Of a DNA stretch of 54,185 nucleotides, positions 25,756-34,254 are shown piece by piece. The DNA is from Desulfobulbaceae bacterium (GTDB lineage Bacteria; Desulfobacterota; Desulfobulbia; Desulfobulbales; Desulfocapsaceae). A program made the translations under genes and the position numbers. Position 1 is the first letter of the stretch. Each line of letters opens with the position of its first letter. The DNA lies in contig QKIH01000083.1 of NCBI GenBank assembly GCA_003249645.1, positions 1 to 54,185 of the forward strand. The letters are read 5' to 3'. The notes under the pieces were generated by a model. That model searched no databases. It saw only the letters and a program-made list of their open reading frames with translations, and was not told the DNA's origin.

Positions 25756-26583
25756 ATGTCAGATACAACACCGACCACCATAAATGATATTGATTTCATG
25801 GTCCTATGGCAATCAGCCAGGAAGAAAAGGGAGTGGTCCAGTAAAGGTGTTAAAGACTGGAACAAAAAAGCAGCCTCCTTCGCCTCCAGAAATATTAACG
25901 GCCCGTATGCTGAACTAGTCTTATCAAAAATTCCTGTCACAGTCGATATCACAGTTCTCGATGTCGGGTCAGGCCCGGGAACGCTTTCCCTGCCGCTGGC
26001 AGCAAAAGTGAAACACGTAACAGCCGTGGATTATTCACCGGGAATGCTTCAGGCCCTTGAAGAACATGCCGCTGCCCAGAACATTACAAACATCACGACT
26101 ATTGAAGCCGCCTGGGAAGACAGCTGGGAAAAAGCCGGCATACCGATTCACCATACGGCTATAGCCTCACGCTCTCTTAATGTTGCCGACCTTGCAGGGG
26201 CGATAAAAAAACTAGACAGATTTGCATCTCACCGGGTGTTTCTGGTGGACCGCATATCACCCACTCCGTTTGACCCGGATGCATATGAAGCAATCGGCAG
26301 AACATTTGACTCCGGTCCGGATTATATCTACACCATTAATATTTTGTATCAGTTCGGCATTCATCCTAATGTAGAAATAATTGGGCTGCCACCCAAAATG
26401 ATCTATGCCGACATGAACAGTGCAATTGATGCATATCGCTGGATGTTAAAAGAGATCTCCGAAGAAGAAGATGTCAAACTCCAGCATTACCTCCAGACTA
26501 TTGCACAACAGAATACAGATGGCACACTCTCCATCGAAAGACGACATCCCCTGCAATGGGCATTGATCTGGTGGACCAAATAA
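25756..26583 (+). CDS. class I SAM-dependent methyltransferase
   Basis: This 275-residue protein has a Rossmann methyltransferase core. Motif I is [16 protein letters not shown] near residue 68, motif II is [11 protein letters not shown] near residue 92, and motif III is around EAAWEDSW near 118. The N-terminal region W-N-K-K-A-A-S-F-A and the C-terminal W-W-T-K are typical of a small-molecule methyltransferase group in anaerobes. The substrate cannot be read from the sequence. It is co-transcribed with mnmG (16-nt gap). Its place beside two tRNA-modification genes (mnmE, mnmG) makes a tRNA or cofactor target conceivable, but that is inference. Confidence 0.8.
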   Translation: MSDTTPTTINDIDFMVLWQSARKKREWSSKGVKDWNKKAASFASRNINGPYAELVLSKIPVTVDITVLDVGSGPGTLSLPLAAKVKHVTAVDYSPGMLQALEEHAAAQNITNITTIEAAWEDSWEKAGIPIHHTAIASRSLNVADLAGAIKKLDRFASHRVFLVDRISPTPFDPDAYEAIGRTFDSGPDYIYTINILYQFGIHPNVEIIGLPPKMIYADMNSAIDAYRWMLKEISEEEDVKLQHYLQTIAQQNTDGTLSIERRHPLQWALIWWTK

Positions 26584-26599
26584 GAAGAATAGAAACATT

Positions 26600-28492
26600 A
26601 TGACAACACAGTATGATATAGCTGTCATCGGCGCCGGCCATGCCGGTTGTGAAGCAGCACTCGCAGCAGCCAGAATGGGTTGCAAAACCCTTTGCCTGGT
26701 AATGAATATAGACACCATTGGCGCAATGTCATGCAACCCCGCTATCGGCGGCCTTGCAAAAGGCCATCTGGTACGTGAGATCGATGCCCTCGGCGGTGAA
26801 ATGGCCAAAAACATCGATGCGACCTCCATTCAGTTCAGGCGTCTTAATACCAGCAAGGGGCCAGCAGTCCGCTCTTCCCGCGCCCAGGCCGATCGTCTGC
26901 TTTACCGGTTGAGAATGAAATCGGTGATGGAAAGCCAGAAAAATCTGACTATCGTTCAGGCCGTTGCAGATTCCATTATAGTCGAGGACGGCAAAGTCAC
27001 CGGCCTTGTCACATCACTTGAAGAACGTTTTGATGTAAAGGCAATCGTCGTGGCTACCGGCACCTTCCTCAACGGCCTGCTGCATATCGGGCTGAAAAAT
27101 TTCTCCGGCGGCCGGGTCGGCGATGCAGCTTCCTTCAAGCTGGCCGAATGGTTTAAAGCAACTGGCTTTAATGTCGGCAGAATGAAGACCGGAACGGTTC
27201 CCCGGCTCGATGCCAAAACTATAGATTACGACAAACTCGAAGCACAATATTCAGACAACCCTCCAGCACACTTCTCTTTTTCCAATGAAGGTGAGTACAC
27301 TCTGGATCAGCGGCCATGCTATATCACCTACACCAACGAAAAGACACACCAGGCAATTCGGGACGGCATAGGCCAGTCGCCGATGTATGCCGGAATCATC
27401 GAAGGCATCGGCGCCCGCTATTGCCCGTCGATTGAAGACAAGGTGATGCGTTTTCCAGACAAGGAGCGTCACCAGGTTTTTCTTGAACCTGAAGGGCTTG
27501 ATACCTGTGAAGTCTACCCAAACGGACTGCCGACAAGCCTGCCGCTTGCTACCCAGAAGAAGATGATCAACTCTATCGTAGGTCTTGAAAATGCCCAGAT
27601 CATACGTCCCGGGTACGCCATTGAATATGATTATGTTGATCCGCTTGAACTGCGCCCAAGTCTCGAGACCAAACGTGTCGCAGGCCTTTTTCTTGCCGGC
27701 CAGATCAACGGCACTTCAGGTTACGAAGAAGCCGCCGCGCAGGGTTTGATGGCTTCGATCAACGCTGTTCAATATACGAGAAATGAGGATCCGATCATTC
27801 TTGACCGCTCCCAGGCCTATATCGGTGTGTTGATTGACGATCTTGTTACCTGTGGGACCAAGGAGCCGTATCGACTCTTCACATCCCGGGCTGAATACCG
27901 TCTCCTGCTGCGTGAAGACAATGCCGACATCAGGCTGTCTGAAATCGGCCGTAAGATCGGCCTGCTTCAGGATGACGACCATGCCCGCTTTCAGGCCAAA
28001 CAGAAAGCTGTTGAGGAAGCAGTCGCCCTTCTTGAGCAGACAGAAATCAAGCCGACCAAAGAAGTTAACGCAGTTCTCGAATCCTTGGGGTCCAGTGCAG
28101 CCAAACACAAGTCATCGCTTGCAGCACTTTTGAGACGCCCTGAAATCACCATCGAACACCTCGCCCAGCTTCCGCTTGGCAAAGACGTGATCGCAAGACT
28201 CAATGAGCTGACCCGATCTGTGGTTAAAGAAGAGATCCAGCTGGAAATAAAATTTGAGGGCTATATCCAGCGCCAGAGAGAGCAGGTTGAACGTTTCAAG
28301 AAAATGGAAGGCGTCACTCTTCCGGAAGACCTCAACTACAAGGAACTCTCTGGCCTCTCCAATGAAGTTGTTCAGAAGCTCTCAACCGTACGGCCCCGTT
28401 CTATTGGCCAGGCATCACGTATTTCAGGCATCACCCCGGCCGCGATATCCGTGCTGCAGGTACACCTGAAAAAGATGAAAGGTTCGAAATGA
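26600..28492 (+). CDS. mnmG: tRNA uridine 5-carboxymethylaminomethyl modification enzyme MnmG
   Basis: This 630-residue FAD protein begins with the dinucleotide motif [22 protein letters not shown] and has the GidA signature [13 protein letters not shown] near residue 88, MKTGTVPRL near residue 193 and [17 protein letters not shown] near residue 370. It pairs with MnmE (here on the opposite strand, 4.7 kb away) to modify U34. The weak ribosome site (GAAGAATAGAAAC) suggests coupled expression with the upstream methyltransferase. It overlaps lgt by 4 nt (ATGA). Confidence 0.97.
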   Translation: MTTQYDIAVIGAGHAGCEAALAAARMGCKTLCLVMNIDTIGAMSCNPAIGGLAKGHLVREIDALGGEMAKNIDATSIQFRRLNTSKGPAVRSSRAQADRLLYRLRMKSVMESQKNLTIVQAVADSIIVEDGKVTGLVTSLEERFDVKAIVVATGTFLNGLLHIGLKNFSGGRVGDAASFKLAEWFKATGFNVGRMKTGTVPRLDAKTIDYDKLEAQYSDNPPAHFSFSNEGEYTLDQRPCYITYTNEKTHQAIRDGIGQSPMYAGIIEGIGARYCPSIEDKVMRFPDKERHQVFLEPEGLDTCEVYPNGLPTSLPLATQKKMINSIVGLENAQIIRPGYAIEYDYVDPLELRPSLETKRVAGLFLAGQINGTSGYEEAAAQGLMASINAVQYTRNEDPIILDRSQAYIGVLIDDLVTCGTKEPYRLFTSRAEYRLLLREDNADIRLSEIGRKIGLLQDDDHARFQAKQKAVEEAVALLEQTEIKPTKEVNAVLESLGSSAAKHKSSLAALLRRPEITIEHLAQLPLGKDVIARLNELTRSVVKEEIQLEIKFEGYIQRQREQVERFKKMEGVTLPEDLNYKELSGLSNEVVQKLSTVRPRSIGQASRISGITPAAISVLQVHLKKMKGSK

Positions 28493-29283
28493 TCCAGTTC
28501 CCTCAAATCGATCCTGTTATATTCAGCATCGGCCCGTTGAGCGTTCGCTGGTATGGTCTGATGTATGTGTTGGGCTTTACCGCAACCTATTTTCTGGTAA
28601 AAAAACAGATCAGAGATTTTAAGTATCAGGTTCTGGAAGAACATTTCGAAAACCTGAATCTCACGCTGATTCTTTGCGTGATACTGGGCGGCAGACTTGG
28701 CTACGTTGTCTTCTATAATCTGCCGTATTATATAAAACACCCGCTTGAAATTCCGGCAACCTGGACCGGCGGCATGTCATTTCACGGTGCCTGTCTGGCT
28801 CTGCTTATCGGCGGCTATATATTCTGCAGGCGGAAAAAGCTCAATTTCTGGAAAACAGCCGATATCTATATTGTTACCATTCCAATCGGACTCGGCCTGG
28901 GAAGGATCGGTAATTTTATCAACGGTGAGCTTTTCGGCCGGGAAACGGATGTACCCTGGGCGATGATTTTCCCATATGGCGGCCCGCTGCCCAGACACCC
29001 GTCTCAACTCTACGAAGCGGCTCTTGAAGGGCTGCTGCTCTTTTCCGTTCTCTGGCTGAATCGCAACAAGCCGTGGCAGAAAAAAACTCACTGGCCGCAC
29101 GGCTCCATGACTGCGATCTTTCTTGCTGGCTATGGACTAATCAGAATATTTATCGAGTTCTTTCGACAACCGGACCAGCAGATCGGATTCATCGCCTCAT
29201 TTATAACCATGGGTCAGCTGTTAAGTATCACCATGGTCGCGGCTGGAATCATACTGTGGAAAATGCGTCTGAAAACAGGGTGA
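28489..29283 (+). CDS. lgt: prolipoprotein diacylglyceryl transferase
   Basis: This 264-residue membrane protein has seven predicted helices. Family blocks are [11 protein letters not shown] (near residue 20), [10 protein letters not shown] near residue 64, GGMSFHGA (catalytic-region histidine) near residue 94, and the signature [21 protein letters not shown] near residue 137 with RHPSQLYEA near residue 165. It moves diacylglycerol from phosphatidylglycerol to the lipobox cysteine of prolipoproteins. Its ATG overlaps the mnmG stop codon, with AAAGG 6 nt upstream inside mnmG. Confidence 0.97.
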   Translation: MIQFPQIDPVIFSIGPLSVRWYGLMYVLGFTATYFLVKKQIRDFKYQVLEEHFENLNLTLILCVILGGRLGYVVFYNLPYYIKHPLEIPATWTGGMSFHGACLALLIGGYIFCRRKKLNFWKTADIYIVTIPIGLGLGRIGNFINGELFGRETDVPWAMIFPYGGPLPRHPSQLYEAALEGLLLFSVLWLNRNKPWQKKTHWPHGSMTAIFLAGYGLIRIFIEFFRQPDQQIGFIASFITMGQLLSITMVAAGIILWKMRLKTG

Positions 29284-29291
29284 AACAGCTT

Positions 29292-30305
29292 TTATAATTT
29301 CAGCCAATACAGGCCGGTGTCGAGCATCCGGTTGGCAAAGCCCCACTCATTGTCAAACCAGCAGATCATTTTCACCAGGTGCTCACCGCTTACCCGTGTC
29401 TGTGTTCCGTCAACGATACAGGAATGAGGGTCGGTGTTGAAATCAACTGATGCGTGAGGCTCAGTTGTGTAACAAAGCAGTCCTTTCAGTCTGTCATCGG
29501 CCAGTTTGGCAAAACATTCGTTGATCTGCTCTGCACTCACCGATTCTTTAACCATGACCGAAAGGTCCATAAGCGAAACATTGATGGTTGGCACACGCAG
29601 ATGCAGACATTCAAAGCTGCCGGCGAGTCTGGGCAGAATCCGGCTTATCCCTTTCGACAAACCGGTTTCAACCGGTATGATCGAATGCATTGCACTTCTG
29701 GTCAGTCGAAGATCAGTATTATGATAGCTGTCGATAACCGGCTGGTCGTTCATCGCAGAATGAACAGTTGTGATCACGCCGTGCTGAATGCCAAAGCGAC
29801 TGTCAAGTTCATGCAGAACAGGAATGATGCAATTGGTAGTACAAGACGCATTTGAAACAACAGAATGATCACTTTTTAACTGCTGCTGATTGACCCCGTA
29901 GACGATGGTCGCATCTACATCCAGGCTGGCCGGATGGGAAATCAGCACCCGCTTTGCCCCGCTGTTGCGATGTTTCTCTGCGGTAACCCGGTCACTGAAT
30001 GAACCTGAACATTCAAAAAGCAGGTCTATATCAAGCTCCTTCCATGGCAGCCTGTCCGGATCCGCCTCACAGAGAATCTCGACAGTGTCATTTTCAATAA
30101 ACAGCCGTCTGCCATTATGACTGACAGGTAAAGGAAAACGACCGTGGGTTGTATCGTAACGGGTCAGGTAGGTAAGGGTTTCAATAGAAGCCAGCTCATT
30201 TACGGCTACCAGCTCAAAATTTTCCCGCATGCCATCAAGGTAGATGGCTCGCAGCACACTCTGGCCGATTCTGCCATAACCATTAATTGCAACTCTGAAT
30301 TTCAT
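29292..30305 (-). CDS. epd: erythrose-4-phosphate dehydrogenase-like (GAPDH family)
   Basis: This 337-residue protein starts MKFRVAINGYGRIG and has the catalytic SNASCTTNCIIP with C155, the same number as in E. coli Epd. Features that separate Epd from GapA are present: TTVHSAMNDQPVIDSYH near residue 180 and DPHSCIVDGTQTRVSGEH near residue 295, ending W-x-D-N-E-W-G-F-A-N-R-M-L-D. Epd oxidises D-erythrose-4-phosphate to 4-phosphoerythronate for pyridoxal phosphate synthesis; a GAPDH role cannot be excluded. The chosen ATG has GGAAG 7 nt upstream. It follows a response-regulator gene by 20 nt, so the two may be co-transcribed. It converges on lgt. Confidence 0.85.
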   Translation of the reverse strand: MKFRVAINGYGRIGQSVLRAIYLDGMRENFELVAVNELASIETLTYLTRYDTTHGRFPLPVSHNGRRLFIENDTVEILCEADPDRLPWKELDIDLLFECSGSFSDRVTAEKHRNSGAKRVLISHPASLDVDATIVYGVNQQQLKSDHSVVSNASCTTNCIIPVLHELDSRFGIQHGVITTVHSAMNDQPVIDSYHNTDLRLTRSAMHSIIPVETGLSKGISRILPRLAGSFECLHLRVPTINVSLMDLSVMVKESVSAEQINECFAKLADDRLKGLLCYTTEPHASVDFNTDPHSCIVDGTQTRVSGEHLVKMICWFDNEWGFANRMLDTGLYWLKL

Positions 30306-30325
30306 AGTACTTCCAGGATCCTGCA

Positions 30326-31000
30326 TCAGTATGAATCAGATTTAACCAGTCCACACCGAACGGCATAATTAACAAGATCAATTGTTTTCTTGCAGTTGAA
30401 TTTCTTTAAGAGATTGGCGCGATGCGTATCAACCGTTCTCGGGCTTACATTGAGTTTGTCTGCAACCTCTTTACTTGTTAATCCTTTTGCAACCAGTTGC
30501 AGAACCTCTTTTTCACGTTTGCTCAATTTCTTGACCAGATTCCCTTCTTCAGAACGATATGCTTCAATGACATCGTCGGTGAAAGATTCTGCAAAAAACG
30601 GCGAAACGTATATTTTGCCCTTTCTAATTGTATCGATTGCAATCAGCAGCTCCTTATCCGAGTCATCCTTTATAAGATACCCTTCAGCCCCGACAGACAT
30701 CGCCTGAGAAAAGTACTCCTTGCTCTTATGCATGGTGAGCATCAGCACTTTGGTTCTGGGAAATCGCCTTTTAACAATTTCGGCTGCCTCAACACCATTG
30801 CATTTCGGCATGGTGATATCGACAATAACCAGATCGGCCGGCGACCGGTTAAGCATTTTAAGCAGCTCCTCACCGTCAGCCACCTCACCGATCACTTCAT
30901 ACTTGTTATGCTGTTTTATGATATTTTTAATACCATGGCGAATAAGCACGTGGTCATCGGCCAGAATTATCGAATATTTTTTTAAAGACTCCTCACTCAT
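30326..31000 (-). CDS. NarL/FixJ-family response regulator
   Basis: This 224-residue protein has a receiver domain (residues 9-130: D15-D16, phospho-acceptor D61 in VIVDITMP, T/S near 88 and K110) and a LuxR-type helix-turn-helix (about 158-220, with LSKREKEVLQLVAKGLTSKEVADKLNVS). It should bind DNA as a dimer when phosphorylated. The ATG at 31000 has GGGAGGG 8 nt upstream; longer in-frame starts are not conserved. No sensor kinase lies nearby, so it is an orphan here. Its only co-directional close neighbour is epd. Confidence 0.92.
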   Translation of the reverse strand: MSEESLKKYSIILADDHVLIRHGIKNIIKQHNKYEVIGEVADGEELLKMLNRSPADLVIVDITMPKCNGVEAAEIVKRRFPRTKVLMLTMHKSKEYFSQAMSVGAEGYLIKDDSDKELLIAIDTIRKGKIYVSPFFAESFTDDVIEAYRSEEGNLVKKLSKREKEVLQLVAKGLTSKEVADKLNVSPRTVDTHRANLLKKFNCKKTIDLVNYAVRCGLVKSDSY

Positions 31001-31140
31001 ATCATCCGCCCTCCCCCAAAAAAAGAGTTCATTGTCACTTTTTTTCACCGCCCCAATTACATAACACAGTCCTCCATCCAACACCAATTAATTTTTCAGA
31101 CATAATATCGGCATGTTAAGGCGCCAGCCCTTGTTTGATC

Positions 31141-31169
31141 TTGACATTCTGTGCAAAACTTCGTTTTAT
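31141..31169 (+). promoter_or_regulatory. putative sigma-70 promoter for carbonic anhydrase-sulP
   Basis: TTGACA (perfect -35), a 17-nt spacer and TTTTAT (TTTATA with 18 nt) lie about 130 nt upstream of the carbonic anhydrase ATG. This leaves an untranslated leader of about 125 nt with the terminator-like hairpin at 31235-31268. The 300-nt gap to the divergent response regulator holds nothing else I can name. Confidence 0.6.
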
Positions 31170-31234
31170 AACCGCGTTTTATATATCGATTAGTGTGGAG
31201 AATAGTACCCTCAAATCGAGACTCTTTTATACGT

Positions 31235-31268
31235 AAAGGAAGAAGGTCTTCCTTTTATATATTTTTTT
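31235..31268 (+). promoter_or_regulatory. terminator-like hairpin in carbonic anhydrase leader
   Basis: AAAGGAAGA and TCTTCCTTT form a perfect 9-bp stem with a tri-nucleotide loop, followed by TATATATTTTTTT. This is the shape of an intrinsic terminator but lies between the predicted promoter (31141-31169) and the ATG at 31301. It could be an attenuator, or could insulate the gene from upstream transcription if a second promoter lies after it. Confidence 0.5.
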
Positions 31269-31300
31269 ACATCTTTTTATTTTTTTTCACGAGGTTCAGC

Positions 31301-31897
31301 ATGACTTTACCTAATGCCACAAAACCTACAGCTGATCAGGCTTTGCGAGCGTTAATGGAAGGAAACGGGCGTTTTGTTTCCGGAAACTTGCTCCACCCCA
31401 ATCACTGTGAAGAAAGCCGCCAGGCAAGAGTTGGCGGTCAGGAACCAATTGCAGCAATTCTAGCCTGTGCAGACTCACGTGTGCCGCCGGTTGACATTTT
31501 CGATCAGGGAATCGGCGATCTTTTCGTCGTCCGTGTTGCCGGAAACGTTATCGGAGACCACAGTCTCGGTAGTCTGGAATATGCTGTATCCCATCTTCAT
31601 ACTCCGCTGGTCATAGTACTTGGCCATTCATCCTGCGGAGCCGTTGGTGCCGTTGCAGCCGGTGTAAACCTTGGCGGCCATATGGCCAGTCTCGGCCCCA
31701 CCATTCAGGCAGCAATTAAAAAAGTTCAGAATCAAGAGGGAGATTTAACCAATAATGCCGCTAAAGAACTGGCAAAAATGACCGCCGAGAAAATAGCCAG
31801 CTCAGAACCGATCATCGCAGATTATGTTCATGCAGGAACCATCAAGGTAGTGGCCGCTTATTACGATCTCGAATCAGGAGAAGTATCATTGCTATAG
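31301..31897 (+). CDS. beta-class carbonic anhydrase
   Basis: This 198-residue enzyme has the zinc ligands C56 (ACADSRVPP, with D58 and R60 as the catalytic dyad), H109 and C112 (GHSSCGAVGAV). Other family blocks are GDLFVVRVAGN and SLEYAVSHL. It interconverts CO2 and bicarbonate in the cytoplasm. An upstream in-frame extension would give a hydrophobic stretch, but that part is only a T-rich leader: GAGG lies 6 nt before ATG 31301 and the extension has no ribosome site. It lies 59 nt upstream of a SulP transporter on the same strand, which suggests joint use for inorganic carbon. Confidence 0.95.
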   Translation: MTLPNATKPTADQALRALMEGNGRFVSGNLLHPNHCEESRQARVGGQEPIAAILACADSRVPPVDIFDQGIGDLFVVRVAGNVIGDHSLGSLEYAVSHLHTPLVIVLGHSSCGAVGAVAAGVNLGGHMASLGPTIQAAIKKVQNQEGDLTNNAAKELAKMTAEKIASSEPIIADYVHAGTIKVVAAYYDLESGEVSLL

Positions 31898-31956
31898 ATG
31901 GAACAGTACTATCCGCTTTCCATTAACATATTTTAATTTTTTTAAAGGTATCTGCT

Positions 31957-34107
31957 ATGATTACTAAAGTATTCCCCTTCCTTACCTGGTTTAAGGACTA
32001 CAATGTCGGTAAGTTTAAAACCGACTTCCTTGCCGGCCTGACCGTTGCCCTGGTACTGATTCCACAGTCTATGGCCTACGCGCAGCTTGCCGGCCTTCCC
32101 GCATACTACGGTTTGTATGCAGCGTTTTTACCGCCTATGATTGCGGCCCTTTTCGGATCCAGCAGGCAGCTTGCTACCGGACCGGTTGCAGTTGTTTCTC
32201 TTATGTCTGCAGCATCGCTCGAACCGCTGGCAACAGCCGGTTCAACCGAATTTATAGCCTATTCGATTGTATTGGCACTGACAGTTGGTATCTTCCAGCT
32301 TTCTCTTGGCGTTCTTCGCCTCGGCCTGGTTGTTAACTTTCTGTCTCACCCGGTTGTAAACGGCTTTACCAATGCGGCTGCAATCATCATTGCCTCTTCA
32401 CAGTTTTCAAAGTTTTTCGGTGTTTACGTTGACAGTGCAACGCATCACTACGAAACCATGATCAGAGTGTTCAATGCAGCAATTGATTACACCCACTTGC
32501 CAACCCTGATTTACGGTATAGTTGCTGTAGTTATTATGGTAACTTTGAGAAAAATCAACCCTCGTATTCCAAACGTTTTGGTTGCAGTTGCCCTGACCAC
32601 CATCGTATCTTATTTTACCGGTTTTTATGATGACAAGAAAGTAGCAGTTACCGCAATTCAGTCTCCAGGCGTTGAAGAACAGATGGTTGAATTCAACCAT
32701 ATTTCCGATACCATTAAAGAACTTGCCGAAGAACGTAAAGCAATGGGCTTGAAAGTTGACGAGGAACTGAAAAATCAGCAGGGCCACGGTAAATCAATTG
32801 ATCTCATCAAGCTGCAGAGTGAAGTTGCTATTTTGAGTACCGAGATTGAGGAGCAAAAACACCATGCTGCAACAATCCGGCAAGCTCTTAGAGACATGAA
32901 GTTTGAAGCAGTCAACAAAAACGACCAATACACATTCTACCCAAGATCACAGATTCCCGATGGTATTCAGACCGACGGCAAGACATGGAGAATTAAAGTC
33001 GGTAACAATCCTCTGAAACTTGAATCAATCACCATGATGGGTGGAGGTGCGGTTGTCGGAGATATTCCTAAAGGTCTTCCTCCATTTACCATTCCCGAAT
33101 TATCCGGAAAAACATTTTTCAAACTTCTTCCTACTGCAGTTATCATTTCACTCCTCGGTTTCATGGAGGCAATCGCCATTGCCAAGGCTATGGCCGCCAA
33201 AACCGGTCAGAAACTCGATCCAAACCAAGAACTCATCGGCCAGGGACTTGCTAATATCTGCGGTTCAATCGGATCAAGTTATGCTGTTTCCGGCTCGTTC
33301 TCCCGCTCTGCTGTAAATCTCCAGGCAGGAGCTATATCCGGTATCTCTTCTGTAGTAACATCGTTGATGGTCGTTATCACCCTGCTCTTCTTTACACCTT
33401 TACTCTACCATCTTCCTCAGGCAGTTCTTGCTGCTGTTATTATGATGGCGGTTATCGGTCTCATCAACGTTAAAGGTTTCATCCATGCATGGAAAGCACA
33501 ATGGTATGACGGAGCTATCTCCATTCTCAGCTTCCTGATCACACTCTACTTCGCGCCACACCTCGACAAGGGCATCATGGTGGGTGTTGCTCTTTCAATG
33601 ACCGTATTCCTGTATAAGTCAATGCGTCCGGTTGTCGCAAGTCTCTCCATGCATGAAGACAAAGTACTCAAATGCTCTGAGCACTACCGCTTAAAAGGCT
33701 GTCAGCACATCAGTGTTGTTCGTTTTGACGGCGCTCTGTTCTTTGCCAACGCCAGTTATCTTGATGAGCAGGTTGCAAAGTTCAGAGATGATCAGCCGGA
33801 TCTTCGTTACATTCTGCTTGATGCCCGCGGTATCAACGACATGGATGCCTCCGGCGAGGAAGCACTTGAGATGCTGGTTAAACGTGTCCGAAGTGCCGGA
33901 CTCGGCTTTGCAATCTGCGGTGTTAAAGGCCAGATTCTCAATGTTATGGAGCGTACAGGCCTGTACAACAAGATCGGCGAGGAGCATATCTACGCAGATT
34001 CTAAAACTGCAGTTGCTGATATTATCAAACGAGTTCATACCGGAACCGACCTGCCGAAAGCAGGATGCAGCGGTTGTCCTCTGACCCAATATCTGCCGGC
34101 TGATTAA
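31957..34107 (+). CDS. SulP family anion transporter with coiled-coil insert and STAS domain
   Basis: This 716-residue transporter has the SulP N-terminal core: DFLAGLTVALVLIPQSMAYAQLAGLPAYYGLYAAFLPP (positions about 23-60), then GSSRQLATGPVAVVS and HPVVNGFTNAAA. A soluble, charged insertion of about 125 residues (235-360), with heptad-like coiled coil at 245-315, precedes VVGDIPKGLPPF and the remaining membrane segments. The STAS domain is at about 590-705. It imports sulfate, bicarbonate or another anion. The carbonic anhydrase upstream and the NhaD antiporter downstream favour Na+-linked bicarbonate, but sulfate is equally possible in a sulfate user. The C-terminus has a short cysteine pair (C-S-G-C). 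A family member is normally 550-600 residues. Confidence 0.9.
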   Translation: MITKVFPFLTWFKDYNVGKFKTDFLAGLTVALVLIPQSMAYAQLAGLPAYYGLYAAFLPPMIAALFGSSRQLATGPVAVVSLMSAASLEPLATAGSTEFIAYSIVLALTVGIFQLSLGVLRLGLVVNFLSHPVVNGFTNAAAIIIASSQFSKFFGVYVDSATHHYETMIRVFNAAIDYTHLPTLIYGIVAVVIMVTLRKINPRIPNVLVAVALTTIVSYFTGFYDDKKVAVTAIQSPGVEEQMVEFNHISDTIKELAEERKAMGLKVDEELKNQQGHGKSIDLIKLQSEVAILSTEIEEQKHHAATIRQALRDMKFEAVNKNDQYTFYPRSQIPDGIQTDGKTWRIKVGNNPLKLESITMMGGGAVVGDIPKGLPPFTIPELSGKTFFKLLPTAVIISLLGFMEAIAIAKAMAAKTGQKLDPNQELIGQGLANICGSIGSSYAVSGSFSRSAVNLQAGAISGISSVVTSLMVVITLLFFTPLLYHLPQAVLAAVIMMAVIGLINVKGFIHAWKAQWYDGAISILSFLITLYFAPHLDKGIMVGVALSMTVFLYKSMRPVVASLSMHEDKVLKCSEHYRLKGCQHISVVRFDGALFFANASYLDEQVAKFRDDQPDLRYILLDARGINDMDASGEEALEMLVKRVRSAGLGFAICGVKGQILNVMERTGLYNKIGEEHIYADSKTAVADIIKRVHTGTDLPKAGCSGCPLTQYLPAD

Positions 34108-34134
34108 AGAATACTCTGATAATCAGTAATTTTT

Positions 34135-34178
34135 AACGGCCCTGCTTCCATTTACCGGAACAGGGCCGTTCCTTTTCT
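34135..34178 (+). terminator. terminator between sulP and nhaD
   Basis: AACGGCCCTG and CAGGGCCGTT form a perfect 10-bp stem with a 16-nt loop, followed by CCTTTTCTT. The T-run is short, so it may be partial, allowing some transcription into nhaD. Confidence 0.7.
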
Positions 34179-34254
34179 TGTAAACTCAATTTCACCTTGC
34201 TATAATCCCCATACTATCGTTCACCTTCAACAATTCAATCTTTCCAGGAATTTC

